Numbered from the stretch's first letter, positions 17,899 to 26,596 are shown. The stretch is DNA of 64,000 nucleotides from Variovorax sp. DXTD-1 (GCF_003984625.1 NZ_RWKH01000006.1:1-64000), one strand, 5' to 3'. Translations and numbers: made by a program. Notes: generated by a model from the sequence alone, not told the origin.

Positions 17899-18659
17899 CC
17901 CGTTTGAACGTCGTTCGCGAAGGCAGCGGCCCCTTCGTCGTGCTGAGCCATGCGCTGGGCTGCGACCTGCACATGTGGGACGGCGTGGCCGAGCAGCTTG
18001 CGCGCGGCCACACCGTCATCCGCTACGACCACCGCAACCATGGTGGCTCCGAGGTGGTGCCGGGCGCGCTGCGCATCGAAACACTGGCGCAGGACGTGGC
18101 CGAGCTCATCCAGCGTGAGACGGGCGGAGAGCCGGTGCACTTCGTCGGCCTTTCGATGGGCGGCATGACGGCGCAGGCGCTGGCGGTGCGGCACCCCGAG
18201 TTGCTGCGCAGCGTGGTCATTGCGAATTCGTCGGCCCACTACCCCGACCAGTCGCCGTGGCGCGCACGCGTTGAAACGGTGGCCGCCAAAGGCGTGGAGG
18301 CCATTGCGCCGGGCGCCGTGTCGCGCTGGCTGACGCACGGCTATGTCACCACGCAAGAAGGCAAGGCGGCCGCGCAGGCGCTGAACGAGGTGCTGGTGCG
18401 CACCGACGCGCAGGCCTACATCGAGAGCTGCAACGCGGTGGCCGCCATCGATTTTCGCGAGAGCAACCGCCGCGTCGCGGTGCCCACGCTGGTCATTGCC
18501 GGCTTGCAGGACGAGGCCACGCCCCTGGCCATGTCCGAAGCCATGGTGGCCGCCATTCCAGGGGCGCGGCTGGCCACCATCGATGCGGCGCACCTGAGCG
18601 CAGTGGAGCGGCCGGTCGAATTTACGCAGCTGCTGATCGATTACTGGCGCAGTCTCTGA
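17895..18659 (+). CDS. pcaD: 3-oxoadipate enol-lactonase
   Basis: Hydrolyses beta-ketoadipate enol-lactone to beta-ketoadipate. The 254-aa alpha/beta hydrolase carries the nucleophile Ser87 in GLSMGG, an oxyanion region LSHALGCDLHMWDG near residues 16-29, the PcaD-like YDHRNHGGSE near 46, and the catalytic His in AAHLSAVERP near 235. ATG at 17895 overlaps the MFS stop (ATGA). It is the last gene of the pcaB-pcaC-MFS-pcaD run. The next steps (pcaIJ, pcaF) are not in this window. Confidence 0.9.
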   Translation: MTRLNVVREGSGPFVVLSHALGCDLHMWDGVAEQLARGHTVIRYDHRNHGGSEVVPGALRIETLAQDVAELIQRETGGEPVHFVGLSMGGMTAQALAVRHPELLRSVVIANSSAHYPDQSPWRARVETVAAKGVEAIAPGAVSRWLTHGYVTTQEGKAAAQALNEVLVRTDAQAYIESCNAVAAIDFRESNRRVAVPTLVIAGLQDEATPLAMSEAMVAAIPGARLATIDAAHLSAVERPVEFTQLLIDYWRSL

Positions 18660-18730
18660 TAAGCCGGCAACCGGGCAGAGCGGGTTCGCCTAGGTCTAAC
18701 CCCTATTTCGTGCGAATACTGCACGCAAGC

Positions 18731-18745
18731 GTTCGATTATCGAAC
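18731..18745. promoter_or_regulatory. Perfect 15-bp palindrome upstream of quiC, candidate IclR/PcaR operator
   Basis: GTTCGATTATCGAAC is a perfect palindrome (7-bp arms, one central base) about 57 bp before the dehydratase start. A 12/15 relative lies in the IclR/AroE divergent region. Its size fits the IclR-family sites known for PcaR, PcaU and PobR. It would place quiC and the following permease under the regulator encoded at 9165-9959. Confidence 0.55.
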
Positions 18746-18801
18746 CAGAGCTGACCGCGAAGCATTGTGGGCAGGGCGCCGACTTCCTAAAGTCGGTCCC
18801 C

Positions 18802-20700
18802 ATGCACCGCTCCATTGCCACCGTTTCTCTCAGCGGCACGCTTCGCCAGAAGCTCGAAGCCGTTTCGGCCGCGGGCTTCGGCGGCATCGAACTGTTCGAG
18901 AGCGACTTCGTCAACTTCAAGGGCAGCGCCGGCGAGCTCGGCCGCATTGCCGCCGACCTTGGCCTGTCGATCGACCTGTACCAGCCGTTCCGTGATTTCG
19001 AGGGCATGCCCGAGGCGCAGTTCCGGCGCAGCCTGGAGCGCGCCGAACGCAAGTTCGACCTGATGGAGGCGATGGGCGCGCCCATGATGCTGTGCTGCTC
19101 GAACACATCGCCGCTCGCCATCGATGACCCGGCGCTTGCCGCGGCCCAGCTGCACGAACTCGCGGAGCGCGCCGCACGCCGCAACCTGCGCGTGGGTTTC
19201 GAGGCCTTGGCCTGGGGCCGGTTCACCTCGCTCTACGGCCAGGCCTGGAACATCGTGCGCGAGGCCGATCATCCGAACCTCGGCTTGATCCTGGACAGCT
19301 TTCACACGCTCTCGCTGAAGGACGATCCCGCGGGCATCGCCCGCATTCCAGGCGACAAGATCTTCTTTCTGCAGATGGCCGACGCGCCGTTGCTTTCGAT
19401 GGACGTGCTGCAGTGGGCCCGCCATCACCGTTCGTTTCCGGGGCAGGGCGACCTTGCCGTGGTCGGGTTCTTCGAGCAGGTGCTGCGCGCGGGCTACACG
19501 GGGCCGCTGTCGCTCGAGATCTTCAACGACATCTTCCGCGAGACACCCAACCGCCGCACCGCGGTGGATGCGATGCGCTCGCTGCTGTATCTCGAAAGCG
19601 AGGCGCAGCAGCGCCTTGCAGCGGCGGCCGATACCGCGGCTGTGCCTGTGCCGCTGCAGCGCGTCGAGCTTTTCAATCCGCCGCCCGTGCCGGCGCTGTC
19701 GGGCCTGTCGTTCATCGAGTTCGCGGCCGACGAAAGCTCGGCCGGCATGCTCGGCGCGCTGCTTGGGCAACTCGGCTTCCGCCGCGTCGGCCGGCATCGC
19801 TCGAAGGCCGTGGTGCTGTACCGCCAGGGCGAGATCAACCTGATCGTCAATGCGCAGCCGGATTCGTTCGCGCGCAGCCGCTTCGACGCGCACGGCACCT
19901 CGGTGTGCGCGCTGGGCGTGCGCTGCGCCGACCCTCTCGCAGCGGTCGATCGCGCCACCGCCATGCGCTCGCAACGCCACGACAGCCCCGTCGGCCCCAA
20001 TGAACTCCGCGTGCCGGCCATCGTGGCGCCGGGCGGCAACCTCATCCACTTCGTGTCGGAGGCGTTGGGTGCCAACGGCCTGTACGAAGCGGATTTCATC
20101 CTCGAAGAAGACGCAGACGACGCCGGCGGCGCAGGCCTGACGCAGATCGACCACGTGGCCCTTGGCCTGGCGGTGGACCAGCTCGACACCTGGGTGCTGT
20201 TCACACGCGCGGTGCTGGGGCTCGAGCCCGGCGAAAGCCTGGAGCTGGCCGATCCGTTCGGGCTCATTCGAAGCCGCGGCGTGGCCGATGCGGCGCGGAG
20301 CGTGCGGCTGGTGCTCAACGTGTCGCTGAGCCAGCGCACCCGCACCGCGCGCACGCTGAGCGTGACGGGCGGCGGCGCGGTGCACCACATTGCCTTGCGG
20401 TGCGAAGACATCTTCGAAAGCGTGGAGCGGCTGCGCACCGCCGGCACGCGCTTCGTGCCCATTTCGGGCAACTACTACGACGACCTGGCGACGCGCATCG
20501 ACCTCGACCCGGCGCTCTTGGCGCGCATGCGTGCGGCGGGCGTGCTGTTCGATCGATCGCCCGCGGGCGACTACCTGCACATCTACACCGAGAGCATCGA
20601 AGGCGGGCTCTTCTTCGAACTGGCACAGCGCACCGCGGGCTACGACGCCTACGGTGCCCTCAATGCACCCGCGCGCATGGCATCGCAGGCGCAGGAATAA
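18802..20700 (+). CDS. quiC: 3-dehydroshikimate dehydratase, two-domain (QuiC1 type)
   Basis: A 632-aa two-domain protein. Residues ~1-270 are a xylose-isomerase-like TIM barrel with the metal-site pattern GFEALAWG (Glu near 134) and DSFHTLSL (Asp/His near 165). Residues ~290-610 resemble 4-hydroxyphenylpyruvate dioxygenase (vicinal oxygen chelate repeats, with IDHVALGL near 450 and VHHIALRCEDIF near 528). This fusion is the known 3-dehydroshikimate dehydratase of quinate/shikimate users, which dehydrates 3-dehydroshikimate to protocatechuate. The C-terminal domain's role is less clear. The gene starts 142 bp after pcaD with its own promoter region and palindrome; the MHS permease follows 29 bp later. 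Confidence 0.85.
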   Translation: MHRSIATVSLSGTLRQKLEAVSAAGFGGIELFESDFVNFKGSAGELGRIAADLGLSIDLYQPFRDFEGMPEAQFRRSLERAERKFDLMEAMGAPMMLCCSNTSPLAIDDPALAAAQLHELAERAARRNLRVGFEALAWGRFTSLYGQAWNIVREADHPNLGLILDSFHTLSLKDDPAGIARIPGDKIFFLQMADAPLLSMDVLQWARHHRSFPGQGDLAVVGFFEQVLRAGYTGPLSLEIFNDIFRETPNRRTAVDAMRSLLYLESEAQQRLAAAADTAAVPVPLQRVELFNPPPVPALSGLSFIEFAADESSAGMLGALLGQLGFRRVGRHRSKAVVLYRQGEINLIVNAQPDSFARSRFDAHGTSVCALGVRCADPLAAVDRATAMRSQRHDSPVGPNELRVPAIVAPGGNLIHFVSEALGANGLYEADFILEEDADDAGGAGLTQIDHVALGLAVDQLDTWVLFTRAVLGLEPGESLELADPFGLIRSRGVADAARSVRLVLNVSLSQRTRTARTLSVTGGGAVHHIALRCEDIFESVERLRTAGTRFVPISGNYYDDLATRIDLDPALLARMRAAGVLFDRSPAGDYLHIYTESIEGGLFFELAQRTAGYDAYGALNAPARMASQAQE

Positions 20701-20729
20701 GTTTCTTCTAGTCAACCCGGAGACAAACC

Positions 20730-22139
20730 ATGGCAAACACCACGGCCCAAGAGCCGAAAGGCAGGCACCAGTCGAAGAAGGCCACCGCCAGCGGCTGGAT
20801 CGGCTCGGCGCTGGAGTACTACGACTTCTTCATCTACGCCACGGCGGCGGCGCTGATCTTTCCGCAGATATTCTTTCCCAAGGGCGACCCGCAGATCGCG
20901 ATCATCGCGTCGCTTGCGACCTACGGCGTGGGTTATGTTGCGCGGCCGATCGGTGCACTGCTGCTGGGCCACTGGGGCGACACGCACGGCCGCAAGACCG
21001 TGCTGATTCTGTGCATGTTCCTGATGGGCTTTTCGACCATTGCCGTCGGCCTGCTGCCGACGTATGACCAGGTTGGCCTGTGGGCGCCCGCCATGCTGGT
21101 GGTGCTGCGGCTCATCCAAGGCTTTGCGGTGGCCGGCGAAATTTCAGGCGCGAGCTCGATGATCCTGGAGCACGCGCCGTTCGGGCGCCGCGGCTTCTTC
21201 GCGAGCTTCACGCTGCAGGGCGTGCAGGCCGGCCAGATCATGGCGGCCGCAGTGTTCCTGCCGCTCGCGCACTACATGGACAAGGACGCCTTCAACGCCT
21301 GGGGCTGGCGCATTCCGTTCCTGCTGAGCTTCATCGTCATCGTGGCCGGCTACATCATCCGCAAGGAAGTGGACGAGACCCCGGCCTTCGCCGAAGTGGA
21401 GAAGAGCGCAACCGTGCCCAAGGCACCGGTCATCCAGGCCGTGACCGAGAGCTGGGGCGACATGTTGCGCGTGCTGCTGTGCTCGCTGATGAACGTGATT
21501 CCGGTGGTTGCCACCATCTTCGGCGCCGCCTATGCGGTGCAGCCGGGCTACGGCATCAACTTCGAGAAAGACATCTACCTCTGGATTCCGGTGATGGGCA
21601 ACATCCTGGCCGTGATCGTGATCCCGTTCGTGGGCAATTTGTCGGACAAGGTCGGCCGCCGCCTGCCGATCGTCGTCGGCGCCCTTGGTTCGGGCCTGCT
21701 GTCGTTCGGCTACCTGTACGCCATCAGCATCCACAACGTGCCGCTGGCCATCGTGTTGTCGCTCTTGATGTGGGGCGTGGTCTACCAGGGCTACAACGCC
21801 GTGTTCCCGAGCTTCTATCCGGAGATGTTCCCCACGCGCACCCGCGTCTCGGGCATGGCGATTTCGCAGAACATCGGCACCGCCATCACGGCGCTGCTGC
21901 CGGCGCTGTTCGTGGCGGTGGCGCCCCCCGGTGCCGCCAACATCCCGCTCACCGTGGGTGCCATCACGCTGGCGATCTGCGCCATTGCCGCTGTCTCGGC
22001 CTGGAGTGCCCGCGAAACCTACCGCGTGCATATGAACGACCTGGGCAAGCGCGACGCAGTTCCGGTCGACAAGTCTGAATACGACCGGCTGCGCGAACAG
22101 ACGCTGCTGAACGCACGCATGGCCAAGGCAACCGCCTGA
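20730..22139 (+). CDS. MHS-family MFS permease (ShiA/ProP-like)
   Basis: A 469-aa, 12-helix symporter of the metabolite:H+ symporter family, which includes the shikimate carrier ShiA. Visible features are the N-terminal GWIGSALEYYDFFIYATAAAL, LGHWGDTHGRKTVL between helices 2 and 3, RLIQGFAVAGEISGASS near 128, and YPEMFPTRTRVSG near 369. ATG at 20730 follows CCCGGAGA. It lies directly after quiC, so import of shikimate, dehydroshikimate or quinate is the most economical assignment. This would give the island three candidate uptake routes (TRAP, MFS, MHS). Confidence 0.82.
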   Translation: MANTTAQEPKGRHQSKKATASGWIGSALEYYDFFIYATAAALIFPQIFFPKGDPQIAIIASLATYGVGYVARPIGALLLGHWGDTHGRKTVLILCMFLMGFSTIAVGLLPTYDQVGLWAPAMLVVLRLIQGFAVAGEISGASSMILEHAPFGRRGFFASFTLQGVQAGQIMAAAVFLPLAHYMDKDAFNAWGWRIPFLLSFIVIVAGYIIRKEVDETPAFAEVEKSATVPKAPVIQAVTESWGDMLRVLLCSLMNVIPVVATIFGAAYAVQPGYGINFEKDIYLWIPVMGNILAVIVIPFVGNLSDKVGRRLPIVVGALGSGLLSFGYLYAISIHNVPLAIVLSLLMWGVVYQGYNAVFPSFYPEMFPTRTRVSGMAISQNIGTAITALLPALFVAVAPPGAANIPLTVGAITLAICAIAAVSAWSARETYRVHMNDLGKRDAVPVDKSEYDRLREQTLLNARMAKATA

Positions 22140-22177
22140 AGACCTTGCGCGCACCAAGGGAGTCGGCGCCATGAAGA

Positions 22178-22861
22178 ATGGCGGCCATGACCTCCCATCT
22201 GAAGATCGATTTTGTTTCCGACGTCTCTTGCCCCTGGTGCGCCGTCGGCCTGGGTTCGCTCGAGGCGGCGCTCCGGCGCCTGGCGCCGGACGTCACGGCC
22301 GAGCTGCATTTCCAGCCCTTCGAGCTGAACCCGCAGATGCCGGCCGAAGGCCAGGACACCGTCGAGCACCTGAACCAGAAATACGGTTCCACGCGCGAGC
22401 AGCAAGCGCAGTCGCGCGAGATGATTCGCCAGCGCGGGGCCGAGGTGGGCTTCGAGTTCAGCCCCGAAGGCCGCCCCCGCGTCTACAACACCTTCAACGC
22501 CCACCGGCTGCTGCACTGGGCCGAGCTCGAAAGCCCGGCCAAGCAGGCGGCGCTGAAGAAGCTGCTGCTCAAGGCTTACTTCACCGACAGCCAAAACCCG
22601 TCGGATCCCGAGGTGTTGGTGCGCGCGGCCACCGAGGCCGGGCTCGATGCGGCGCGTGCGCGCGAAATCCTGGCGAGCGACGAGTACGCAAACGAAACCC
22701 GCGAGCGCAAACGCATGTACACCGATGCCGGCATCCATTCGGTGCCCGCGATCATCATCAACGATCACCACCTGATTTCGGGCGGGCAGCCGGTCGAGGT
22801 GTTCGAGCGGGCGCTGCGTCAGATCGCGGGTGCGCAGCCGAGCACCGTCGTCACGGCCTGA
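22178..22861 (+). CDS. DsbA-family oxidoreductase (FrnE-like)
   Basis: A 227-aa cytoplasmic thioredoxin-fold protein of the DsbA/FrnE group: residues 10-24 read IDFVSDVSCPWCAVG with the CPWC redox pair at Cys18 and Cys21, and the cis-Pro loop is HSVPAIIIN near 190. No signal peptide is present, as expected for FrnE-like proteins. ATG at 22178 and ATG at 22187 are both possible; neither has a strong ribosome-binding site. Its 3' end overlaps the convergent LysR gene by 11 bp. These proteins act as disulfide isomerases or polyketide-related oxidoreductases; the partner is unknown. Confidence 0.82.
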   Translation: MAAMTSHLKIDFVSDVSCPWCAVGLGSLEAALRRLAPDVTAELHFQPFELNPQMPAEGQDTVEHLNQKYGSTREQQAQSREMIRQRGAEVGFEFSPEGRPRVYNTFNAHRLLHWAELESPAKQAALKKLLLKAYFTDSQNPSDPEVLVRAATEAGLDAARAREILASDEYANETRERKRMYTDAGIHSVPAIIINDHHLISGGQPVEVFERALRQIAGAQPSTVVTA

Positions 22862-23783
22862 GCTGGCGCCGGGCTTCGACAGGCGCGTGCTGCGCCATCA
22901 GCTCGGCGATCCAATCGATGAACACGCGCAGCTTGGCGCTGACATGCCGGTTCGGCGGAAACGCCACATACAACGGCATCGAATCGAGCTGCCAGCCATC
23001 GAAAAGCCGCACCAGCTCGCCGCTCGCCAAGTGCCCCTTGGCCATGTAGTCCGGCAGCCAGAGAATCCCCAGCCCGGCAAGCCCCGCCGCGAGGTAGGCA
23101 TTGCCGTCGTCCACCGACAGCACATAGCGGCCCTGCACCTCGATGCGCTCTTCGCCCAGCCGCATGGCGTACGGAAAGGTCTTGCCGCTGCGCGACCACA
23201 AGAAGCCCACGATGCGGTGGTGCGTGTCTTCCAGCTCGCGCGGGTGCGGCGGCGTGCCGGCAAGTTCCAGGTAGCGCGGGGCCGCATAGACGCCCAGCCG
23301 CAGGTCGCCCACGCGGCGCGCCATCAGCGACCTGTCGGTGAGCTCGCCGCCGCGCACGACGCAGTCCACGTTGTCGCCGATCACATCCACCATGCGGTCG
23401 CTCACGCCCATGTCGAGCTGGATGTCGGGGTAGCGGGCATGGAACGCCGGCAGTGCCGGCACCAGGATCATGCGGGCCAGCGGGCTTGGAACGTCCACCC
23501 GCAAGTGGCCGCGCGGCAACGCCGAGGCGCTCGAGAGGCTGGTTTCCGCGTCGTCCATGTCGGCCAGCAGGCGCACCACGCGCTCGTAGTAGGCGGCACC
23601 ATCGGCCGTGACGCTGAGCTTGCGCGTGGTGCGGTTGAGCAGCTTCACGCGCAGCCTTGCTTCCAACTGCTGCACCAGCTGCGTCACGGTGGTCTTGCTC
23701 ATGTTCAGCGTGTCGGCCGCTTTGGTAAAGCTGCCTGCTTCCACCACGCGCGCGAATGCGTGCATCGCATCGAAGCGGTCCAT
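22851..23783 (-). CDS. LysR-family transcriptional regulator
   Basis: A 310-aa regulator with an N-terminal HTH (residues 1-60; FARVVEAGSFTKAADTLNMSKTTVTQLVQQLE) and a LysR substrate-binding domain (~90-295). The SKTTVTQLVQQLE recognition region and the RTTRKLSVTADG wing are usual for the large group of AaeR/DsdC-like LysR proteins. It diverges from the RidA gene with 149 bp between, in which a palindrome of LysR-box type lies at 23820-23837. The likely target is the RidA gene or itself. Confidence 0.85.
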   Translation of the reverse strand: MDRFDAMHAFARVVEAGSFTKAADTLNMSKTTVTQLVQQLEARLRVKLLNRTTRKLSVTADGAAYYERVVRLLADMDDAETSLSSASALPRGHLRVDVPSPLARMILVPALPAFHARYPDIQLDMGVSDRMVDVIGDNVDCVVRGGELTDRSLMARRVGDLRLGVYAAPRYLELAGTPPHPRELEDTHHRIVGFLWSRSGKTFPYAMRLGEERIEVQGRYVLSVDDGNAYLAAGLAGLGILWLPDYMAKGHLASGELVRLFDGWQLDSMPLYVAFPPNRHVSAKLRVFIDWIAELMAQHAPVEARRQLRP

Positions 23784-23819
23784 GTCTGTTCCTGCTGGTT
23801 CGAAGATTGTTTGAGTTTG

Positions 23820-23837
23820 CCAAACAATGATTGTTGG
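23820..23837. promoter_or_regulatory. Inverted repeat in the lysR-ridA divergent region
   Basis: CCAAACAATGATTGTTGG contains the arms ACAAT/ATTGT with flanking CCAA/TTGG in near-symmetry, 37 bp upstream of the LysR start. The size and the T-N11-A character fit a LysR binding box. Assignment is inferred from position. Confidence 0.4.
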
Positions 23838-23932
23838 CTTTGCCTGTTTATCCGATGAGCCCGGATCCCTAAAGTCGCTTGATCGTGATGACGGGCCGGC
23901 GACGGCTCATTCGAGAAAAGAGAAAGCAATCC

Positions 23933-24328
23933 ATGGCTCAACGCGACGTCGTTTTTCCGCCCGGGCACCAGGCGCTCTATGAAAAGAACCGCTATTCGCC
24001 GGCCGTCCGGTCCAACGGCTTCCTGTTCGTTTCAGGCCAGGTAGGCAGCCGCCCCGACGGCTCGCCGGAACCCGACCTGGAGGCGCAGGTACGGCTTGCC
24101 TTCGAGAACCTCAACGCCATCCTGGCGGCCGCGGGCTGTACGTTCGACGACGTGGTCGATGCGACCGTCTTCGTCGTCGACCCCGAAGCGAATTTCGAAA
24201 AGATCTGGAAAGTGGTGCCGGAGTACTGGGGCAGTGCGCCGCACCCGACGCTCACCGGCATAGGCGTGACGTGGCTCTATGGCTTCAAGTTCGAGATCAA
24301 GGTGATTGCGAAGCTTCCTGAAGCCTGA
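23933..24328 (+). CDS. RidA/YjgF-family protein
   Basis: A 131-aa Rid-family protein. Classic RidA enzymes deaminate reactive 2-iminoacids. The family core is clear: SNGFLFVSGQVGSRPDG near residues 26-42, QVRLAFENLNAILAAAGCTFDDVVDATVF near 50-78 and a C-terminal VTWLYGFKFEIKVIA. The catalytic Arg of true RidA (in the RxxVxVxxLP end) is replaced by FEIKVIAKLP, so this is probably one of the Rid subfamilies without imine deaminase activity. ATG at 23933 follows GAGAAAG. It diverges from a LysR gene that may control it. Confidence 0.85.
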   Translation: MAQRDVVFPPGHQALYEKNRYSPAVRSNGFLFVSGQVGSRPDGSPEPDLEAQVRLAFENLNAILAAAGCTFDDVVDATVFVVDPEANFEKIWKVVPEYWGSAPHPTLTGIGVTWLYGFKFEIKVIAKLPEA

Positions 24329-24358
24329 TGCGATGGCCAGGACTCCCTGGCTTTCAGC

Positions 24359-24955
24359 TCAAGCGGCAACGGCCGAGAAAAGCCCGCGCCCCAGGTCGCG
24401 CGCGGCTTCCAGTTGAACGGTGCGGTCCGGCCGGTCGGATTCGAGCAGGAACTCCGACGTCACCACGCGTGCGCCGCAGTAGCCGAAGATGCCATGGTCG
24501 ATCTGCGTCTTCATCGCATCGAAGTAGCCATGCCGGTCGTAGGTTCCAGGGTCGGCGCCGCCAATGGCGACGAGGTGCACCGGCAAGTGGCCGAGGCGCT
24601 TGACGAGCTTGCCGTCGCGCTCGTCGTAGGCCCATCCGTTCGCGAATACGCGGTCGATCCAGCCCTTGAGCAGCCCCGGGAAGGACCACCAGTACACCGG
24701 ATACACCAGCACAAGCGCGTCGGCGCGGTCGATTCTTTGCTGTTCACGCGTCACGTCGGTGTCGGGCGGCGCCTGCTTCCTGTGGGCGGCATGGTCGCCC
24801 GCGGAAAAGCGCGGGTCGAAACCCTCTGCTGCAAGGTCGGCAATTTCCGCCGTGTGGCCGTCGTCGGCCAAGGCGACGCCTTCCGCGAGCTTGCGCCCGA
24901 CGTGGTGGGTGAGCGATTCCGGATTGGGGTGGGCGACAACGATGAGCGCATGCAT
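24359..24955 (-). CDS. NAD(P)H oxidoreductase, flavodoxin-like (KefF/MdaB type)
   Basis: A 198-aa FMN/FAD-dependent quinone or nitro reductase fold. The N-terminal MHALIVVAHPNPESLT binds the flavin phosphate, DALVLVYPVYWWSFPGLLKGWIDRVF near residues 80-105 is the family core, and GGADPGTYDR near 138 follows. I prefer ATG 24955, which has AAGGA 9 bp upstream, over the ATG at 24964 that overlaps that site. The gene diverges from a TetR regulator with an 88-bp spacer full of repeats, the typical arrangement of an inducible quinone/electrophile detoxification pair. Confidence 0.87.
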   Translation of the reverse strand: MHALIVVAHPNPESLTHHVGRKLAEGVALADDGHTAEIADLAAEGFDPRFSAGDHAAHRKQAPPDTDVTREQQRIDRADALVLVYPVYWWSFPGLLKGWIDRVFANGWAYDERDGKLVKRLGHLPVHLVAIGGADPGTYDRHGYFDAMKTQIDHGIFGYCGARVVTSEFLLESDRPDRTVQLEAARDLGRGLFSAVAA

Positions 24956-24996
24956 GCGTGACATTCCTTTCGTGCTTCTTGAGGTTGAAGAGGGCT

Positions 24997-25045
24997 GCTA
25001 CAGTAGCAACCTACGTTTAGTATATTGAATAACCTACCTTTGGTA
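24997..25045. promoter_or_regulatory. Repeat-rich operator region between NAD(P)H oxidoreductase and tetR
   Basis: Three elements are visible. GCTACAGTAGC (24997-25007) is a palindrome with 5-bp arms. AACCTACGTTTAGTA (25008-25022) and AACCTACCTTTGGTA (25031-25045) are direct repeats matching at 13 of 15 positions, 23 bp apart start to start. The region is AT-rich and lies between the divergent start codons, so it is the probable binding site of the neighbouring TetR protein. Confidence 0.5.
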
Positions 25046-25052
25046 CATAACC

Positions 25053-25724
25053 ATGCCCAAGCACGGGGTTAAAGAGGCACGCGCCACATCAACGGATGCC
25101 GATGAGCCCAAGCGCCGCCGCCTCTCGCGGCAGGACCGCTACCGCCAGCTCATCGAAGTGGCGTGGCGCATCGTGCGCGAATCGGGCACCGACGCCTTGA
25201 CTCTCGGATCGCTCGCGGAGCAGGCGGGCATCGCCAAGCCGGTGGTGTATGACCATTTCGCGACCCGCAATGGCCTGCTGGCCGCGCTCTACGGCGAGTT
25301 CGACATGCAGCAGAACGCGCTGATCGATGCCGCGATCGAGAACAGCGAACCGACCCTCGCCGGACGGGCATCCGTGATTGCCGGCTCGTATGTCGATTGC
25401 GTGCTCGCGCAGGGGCGCGAGTTGCCCGGCGTGAGCGCCGCGCTGGCGGGCTCGCCTGAACTCGAGAGCCTCAAGCGCGAATCGGAAGCGGCCTTTCTGC
25501 AGAAGTGCCGCGCGCTGCTGGCACCGTTTGCCCCCGGCAAGGACATCGGCGTGGCCGGACTGCGCGCCATGCTGGGAGCGGCCGAAGCCCTGTCGTATGC
25601 GGCAGCCATGGACGAGATTTCCGCATCGCAGGCCAAGGAGGAACTGCTCGAGACGATCCTGGGAATGGTGTCGCGGCAGAAGCAGCCGGCCTCGCGCCGC
25701 GCCGCGAGCCGACCGGTCTCCTAG
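25053..25724 (+). CDS. TetR-family transcriptional regulator
   Basis: A 223-aa repressor: HTH at about residues 30-75 (IVRESGTDALTLGSLAEQAGIAKPVVYDHFATRNGLLAALY is the classic TetR pattern) and a helical ligand domain behind. A basic, Arg/Ala-rich tail closes the protein. It diverges from the NAD(P)H oxidoreductase gene and probably represses it until a quinone or electrophile binds. Its 3' end overlaps the convergent LysR gene by 4 bp. Confidence 0.88.
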   Translation: MPKHGVKEARATSTDADEPKRRRLSRQDRYRQLIEVAWRIVRESGTDALTLGSLAEQAGIAKPVVYDHFATRNGLLAALYGEFDMQQNALIDAAIENSEPTLAGRASVIAGSYVDCVLAQGRELPGVSAALAGSPELESLKRESEAAFLQKCRALLAPFAPGKDIGVAGLRAMLGAAEALSYAAAMDEISASQAKEELLETILGMVSRQKQPASRRAASRPVS

Positions 25725-26596
25725 CCGTTCAGCACGAGCGATTCCTGCGGATATTGCTCGCACATGAAGTCGACGAACGCGCGCACCTTCGGCGCGGGAA
25801 GCCGCCTGGATGTATGCAGCACCCAGAGCGCCACCTCCGGACCCGACACCACGCCCCACTGAACCAGCTCTCCGCGCGTCAGCTGGCTCCATGCGATGGA
25901 CTGCGGCATGAGGGCGGCGCCTGCGCCCGCGACCGCCGCATCGCGGATCATCAGGAACGAGGAAAGCCTCAGCCTCGGAATCGGCTCGATCACAAGGCGC
26001 CCGTCGTCGAGCGTCCAGTTCCCGCCTTGAAAGTTGGTTGAAACGATGCCGGGAACGGCGCTGACCTTGCCTGGCTTTGGCGCCGGCACGGAAGGCGCGG
26101 CCACCACCACCAGCCGGTCCTTGGCGAAGCACCGGCCCACCAGGCTGCTGTCGGGGCTCGGATTGATGCGGATCGCGGCGTCGAATTGCTCTTCGATGAG
26201 GTCGACCAGCCGATCGTCCGCCACCACCTCGCACGTCACCTCGGGGTAGGCCGCGCAGAACCCGGCCGAAATGCGGCCCATCGCAAGCTGGGAGAACAGC
26301 ACCGGCGAGGCGATGCGCAAGCGTCCGCGCGGTACCGACAAGCCTTCGCGTGCGGAAGTCATCGCGTCGGCCACCTCGTGCATCGGCCCTTCGGTGCGGT
26401 CCATCAACAACTGTCCAGCTTCCGTGAGCTTGAGCCCGCGGGCGCTGCGCTCGATGAGCCGCACGCCGAGCTGCTCTTCCAGGTCCGCAATGCGCCGGGA
26501 CAGCGTGGCCTTCGATCTGCCGCTGGCGCGGCTTGCTTTTCCGAGGCCGCCGTTCGTTGCGACGAGCGCGAAGTCGCTCAGTGCGTTCAGGTCCAT
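25721..26596 (-). CDS. LysR-family transcriptional regulator
   Basis: A 291-aa LysR regulator with an N-terminal HTH (residues 1-60, ASRASGRSKATLSRRIADLEEQLG) and a substrate-binding domain from ~90. It diverges from the quinone-reductase pseudogene and NmrA-like gene with 103 bp between. Such LysR/ADH/NmrA trios are common, and the regulator probably controls both. Since one target is broken, its present role may be reduced to the NmrA-like gene. Confidence 0.85.
   Translation of the reverse strand: MDLNALSDFALVATNGGLGKASRASGRSKATLSRRIADLEEQLGVRLIERSARGLKLTEAGQLLMDRTEGPMHEVADAMTSAREGLSVPRGRLRIASPVLFSQLAMGRISAGFCAAYPEVTCEVVADDRLVDLIEEQFDAAIRINPSPDSSLVGRCFAKDRLVVVAAPSVPAPKPGKVSAVPGIVSTNFQGGNWTLDDGRLVIEPIPRLRLSSFLMIRDAAVAGAGAALMPQSIAWSQLTRGELVQWGVVSGPEVALWVLHTSRRLPAPKVRAFVDFMCEQYPQESLVLNG

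Noticed and set aside
18787..20736. A 649-codon minus-strand frame
   Set aside because: Mirror of the quiC coding sequence; low-complexity composition and no start signal.
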